From positions 431 through 7,711 of the forward strand of contig DPSD01000611.1 in NCBI GenBank assembly GCA_003538495.1: 7,281 bases of DNA, given 5' to 3'. The number at the start of each line of letters is the position of its first letter. The stretch's first letter is position 1. The notes under the pieces were generated by a model that worked only from the letters and a program-made list of their open reading frames with translations, did no database searches and was not told the DNA's origin. Position numbers and translations under genes: made by a program. Shown piece by piece: positions 6,243 to 7,281 of the stretch. This stretch comes from Accumulibacter sp. GTDB taxonomy: Bacteria; Pseudomonadota; Gammaproteobacteria; Burkholderiales; Rhodocyclaceae.

Positions 6243-6268
6243 GACGTCAGCGGCATGCCGGTGACGTC
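6243..6268. repeat. 26-bp near-perfect palindrome, operator-like
   Basis: Outer arms GACGTCA (6243-6249) and TGACGTC (6262-6268) are perfect reverse complements. They flank CGGCATGCCG (6251-6260), itself a perfect palindrome; only the G/G pair at 6250/6261 fails to match. The site lies 170-195 bp upstream of the signalling gene and 66 bp beyond the stop of the next minus-strand gene. Symmetry without a spacer is more typical of a binding site for a dimeric regulator than of an RNA hairpin, and there is no T-run for a terminator. Confidence 0.55.
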
Positions 6269-6333
6269 AATGAACAACGAGGACAACTCACCCCTGGCCG
6301 ACATCTCGCCTAGCAGCACGCTAACGACGTAGG

Positions 6334-6744
6334 TCAAACCTTGCCGATGCGGACCGGATTGCTCGGCACCACGACCACGTCAATCAGTCTGCCGGCACCG
6401 AAAATCGACAAATTGGCGTTCGGCGGGTTGGCCAGAAAGCTGTCCTTGCCTTCACTCGAGAAAGGAACGAATTCGCTGGTGGCCATGCGGCCGGCGACGC
6501 GATCAGGGCGACCGGAGAACAGCAGCGCCGCCGGACTGACGTCCTTCAGGGTCAATTTGCCGTTCGCGTGGCTCATCGCCCTGGCGTTCTCGACAAACAG
6601 GAAGTCGGCCATCTTGGCCTCGTTATTAGCGACTGGCTTGGCCACCCCCTCGGTCGCCGCAGACGCGCCGCCAATGACTGCGGTCGATGACGCAGCGGCA
6701 AGCAGCAGCGCGGCCGTGACAAAGCGCAATTTGCTGGCAAACAT
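6334..6744 (-). CDS. Small exported protein of a conserved family without assigned function
   Basis: Encodes 136 residues. The N-terminus MFASKLRF, an Ala/Leu-rich core (about 9-24) and GGASA|ATEG predict a Sec signal peptide cut near residue 29, giving a periplasmic protein of about 107 residues. The mature part includes ADFLFVENARAMSHANGKL (46-64), TLKDVSPAALLFSGRPDRVAG (65-85), FVPFSSEGKDSFLANPPNA (92-110) and a C-terminal strand-rich DVVVVPSNP (122-130). I recall many exported proteobacterial proteins with the same order (ANGKLTL..VSP....F..RP.R.AG, then EGKDSF..DPPNA.LS), without a known function. ATG 6744 was chosen because it begins the signal peptide and has GAGGA about nine bases upstream; the open frame extends to 6924 but that part looks non-coding. 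No cysteine remains in the mature protein. The gap to the next minus-strand gene is 260 bp, so a shared operon is not evident. Confidence 0.8.
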   Translation of the reverse strand: MFASKLRFVTAALLLAAASSTAVIGGASAATEGVAKPVANNEAKMADFLFVENARAMSHANGKLTLKDVSPAALLFSGRPDRVAGRMATSEFVPFSSEGKDSFLANPPNANLSIFGAGRLIDVVVVPSNPVRIGKV

Positions 6745-6836
6745 TTCTTGTTTTCCTCGAAGTGGTTTGGGGTCATGCGAGCAGCTGGGGCAATCGACGG
6801 GATAGCCGCACAAGCATCTCCAGGGTCGCCCGTGGC

Positions 6837-6877
6837 AGACTAGCAGAATCGCGACCAGCCTCCAACTAATTGGCTGG
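6837..6877 (-). promoter_or_regulatory. Candidate promoter and overlapping dyad for the 6334-6744 gene
   Basis: On the minus strand TTGGAG (6860-6865) and TAGTCT (6837-6842) are separated by 17 bases. Each matches three of six sigma-70 consensus positions, so the promoter is weak. The -35-like box is covered by a perfect dyad with arms CCAGCC (6855-6860) and GGCTGG (6872-6877), and by a nested CCAA/TTGG. That is where a repressor operator would sit. Tentative. Confidence 0.25.
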
Positions 6878-7072
6878 AGAGCAAAGGATGAATTGGTCCT
6901 CCAAGCTAATGCGTTGGGAATCAAGTGGTTACTTGCCGCTCCGAAGCTCGGCCCCGGAAGTCTGGATACGAAACCGATGGAGACCAGTCTTTGCGCCGCT
7001 CGTGCTCACCAGGTTGGCAAGAGCGACGGGGCGCGCTATCGGCGAGCCGATGGCGTAGCACCATGCCTTGGG

Positions 7073-7089
7073 CGATCTTGCGAAGATCG
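7073..7089. repeat. Perfect inverted repeat CGATCTT/AAGATCG
   Basis: A 7-bp stem (7073-7079 with 7083-7089) around a 3-base GCG loop. No T-run follows on either strand. It lies about 105 bp upstream of the plus-strand start at 7194 and could be a leader hairpin or a protein site. Confidence 0.4.
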
Positions 7090-7193
7090 GCCATACGCTC
7101 TGGTACCATGCCAGCCACGGCAACGAGTGGGCGGCCCTGTTACGTCCCGCATTAATCCAGACTCCCCGACCAAAGCGTTTCGAGGTTGAAACA

Positions 7194-7281
7194 ATGGCCG
7201 AGTCCCACGCTGCCACCGGAAGATCGATCCCGGCGGCAGCGTGGGACGAAGGCCCTACCGATGCGGCAGCGGCGGCGGTCG
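7194..7281 (+). CDS. N-terminal fragment of an unidentified protein
   Basis: Only 29 codons are present before the window ends. The translation starts MAESHAATGRSIPAAAWDEG and becomes Ala-rich; I do not recognise it. The ATG at 7194 has GAGGT (7182-7186) seven bases upstream, which supports a real start. The same frame is open upstream to a TAG at 7056 with no earlier ATG, so a longer product from a rare start cannot be excluded. It is divergent from the 6334-6744 gene. Confidence 0.5.
   Translation, partial: MAESHAATGRSIPAAAWDEGPTDAAAAAV

Larger units (their letters stand above)
6745..7193. other. Gene-free divergent intergenic region
   Basis: About 449 bp between divergent genes. Short frames cross it on both strands but none gives a recognisable protein. 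It contains a CCAGCC/GGCTGG dyad (6855-6877), an imperfect direct repeat of CCTCCAA(G)CTAAT (6859-6870 and 6898-6910) and a perfect 7-bp-stem inverted repeat (7073-7089). It likely holds the promoters of both flanking genes. The frame of the 7194 gene is open back to a TAG at 7056, so part of this stretch could be coding if a non-ATG start is used. Confidence 0.45.

Noticed and set aside
6252..6313. Small plus-strand frame starting ATG CCG GTG and ending at a TAG near 6333
   Set aside because: Very short, no ribosome site, and overlaps the 26-bp palindrome; no evidence of a real product.
6929..7216. 95-aa minus-strand frame suggestive of transposase debris
   Set aside because: No transposase motif, terminal repeat or target duplication is visible, and it overlaps the start of the plus-strand gene at 7194.

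Overview
The window is GC-rich (about 60-65% by eye) and densely coding. It looks like a chromosomal segment of a betaproteobacterium, most like the Rhodocyclales/Accumulibacter group. That placement rests on the tig-clpP gene order, the protein styles and the base composition; no ribosomal or other phylogenetic marker is present to confirm it.

Left part (1-2047). The minus strand carries the 5' end of clpP (1-89) and, just upstream of it, the complete trigger factor gene tig (122-1462). This is the conserved protein-quality-control order tig-clpP. Upstream of tig lies about 585 bp with no convincing gene. It holds short AAGCA/TGCTT inverted repeats and weak promoter-like sequences facing both ways.

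Middle part (2048-4037). Three plus-strand genes are packed with 4-bp stop/start overlaps: a small exported protein with two cysteines, a six-helix ferric-reductase/NADPH-oxidase-like flavocytochrome, and a membrane-anchored cytochrome b5-like protein. The natural reading is an electron path from NAD(P)H through FAD and two membrane hemes to a heme domain in the periplasm. The final acceptor is unknown.

Right part (4103-7281). A 656-residue minus-strand protein converges on the cytochrome operon. It combines an N-terminal TIR/nucleoside-deoxyribosyltransferase-like domain, a TPR/TRAFs-binding (DUF4071-type) middle and a C-terminal Rossmann-like, possibly SLOG-type, region. This is the architecture of nucleotide-centred signalling or immune-like proteins and is the most interesting item here. 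Its upstream gap contains a 26-bp near-perfect palindrome and a GC-rich hairpin. Next on the minus strand is a small exported protein of a conserved family without assigned function. After a 449-bp gap with inverted repeats, a plus-strand gene starts at 7194 and runs off the window.

No rRNA, tRNA, CRISPR array or intact mobile element was found. Protein functions are read from motifs and memory of families; no searches were run.
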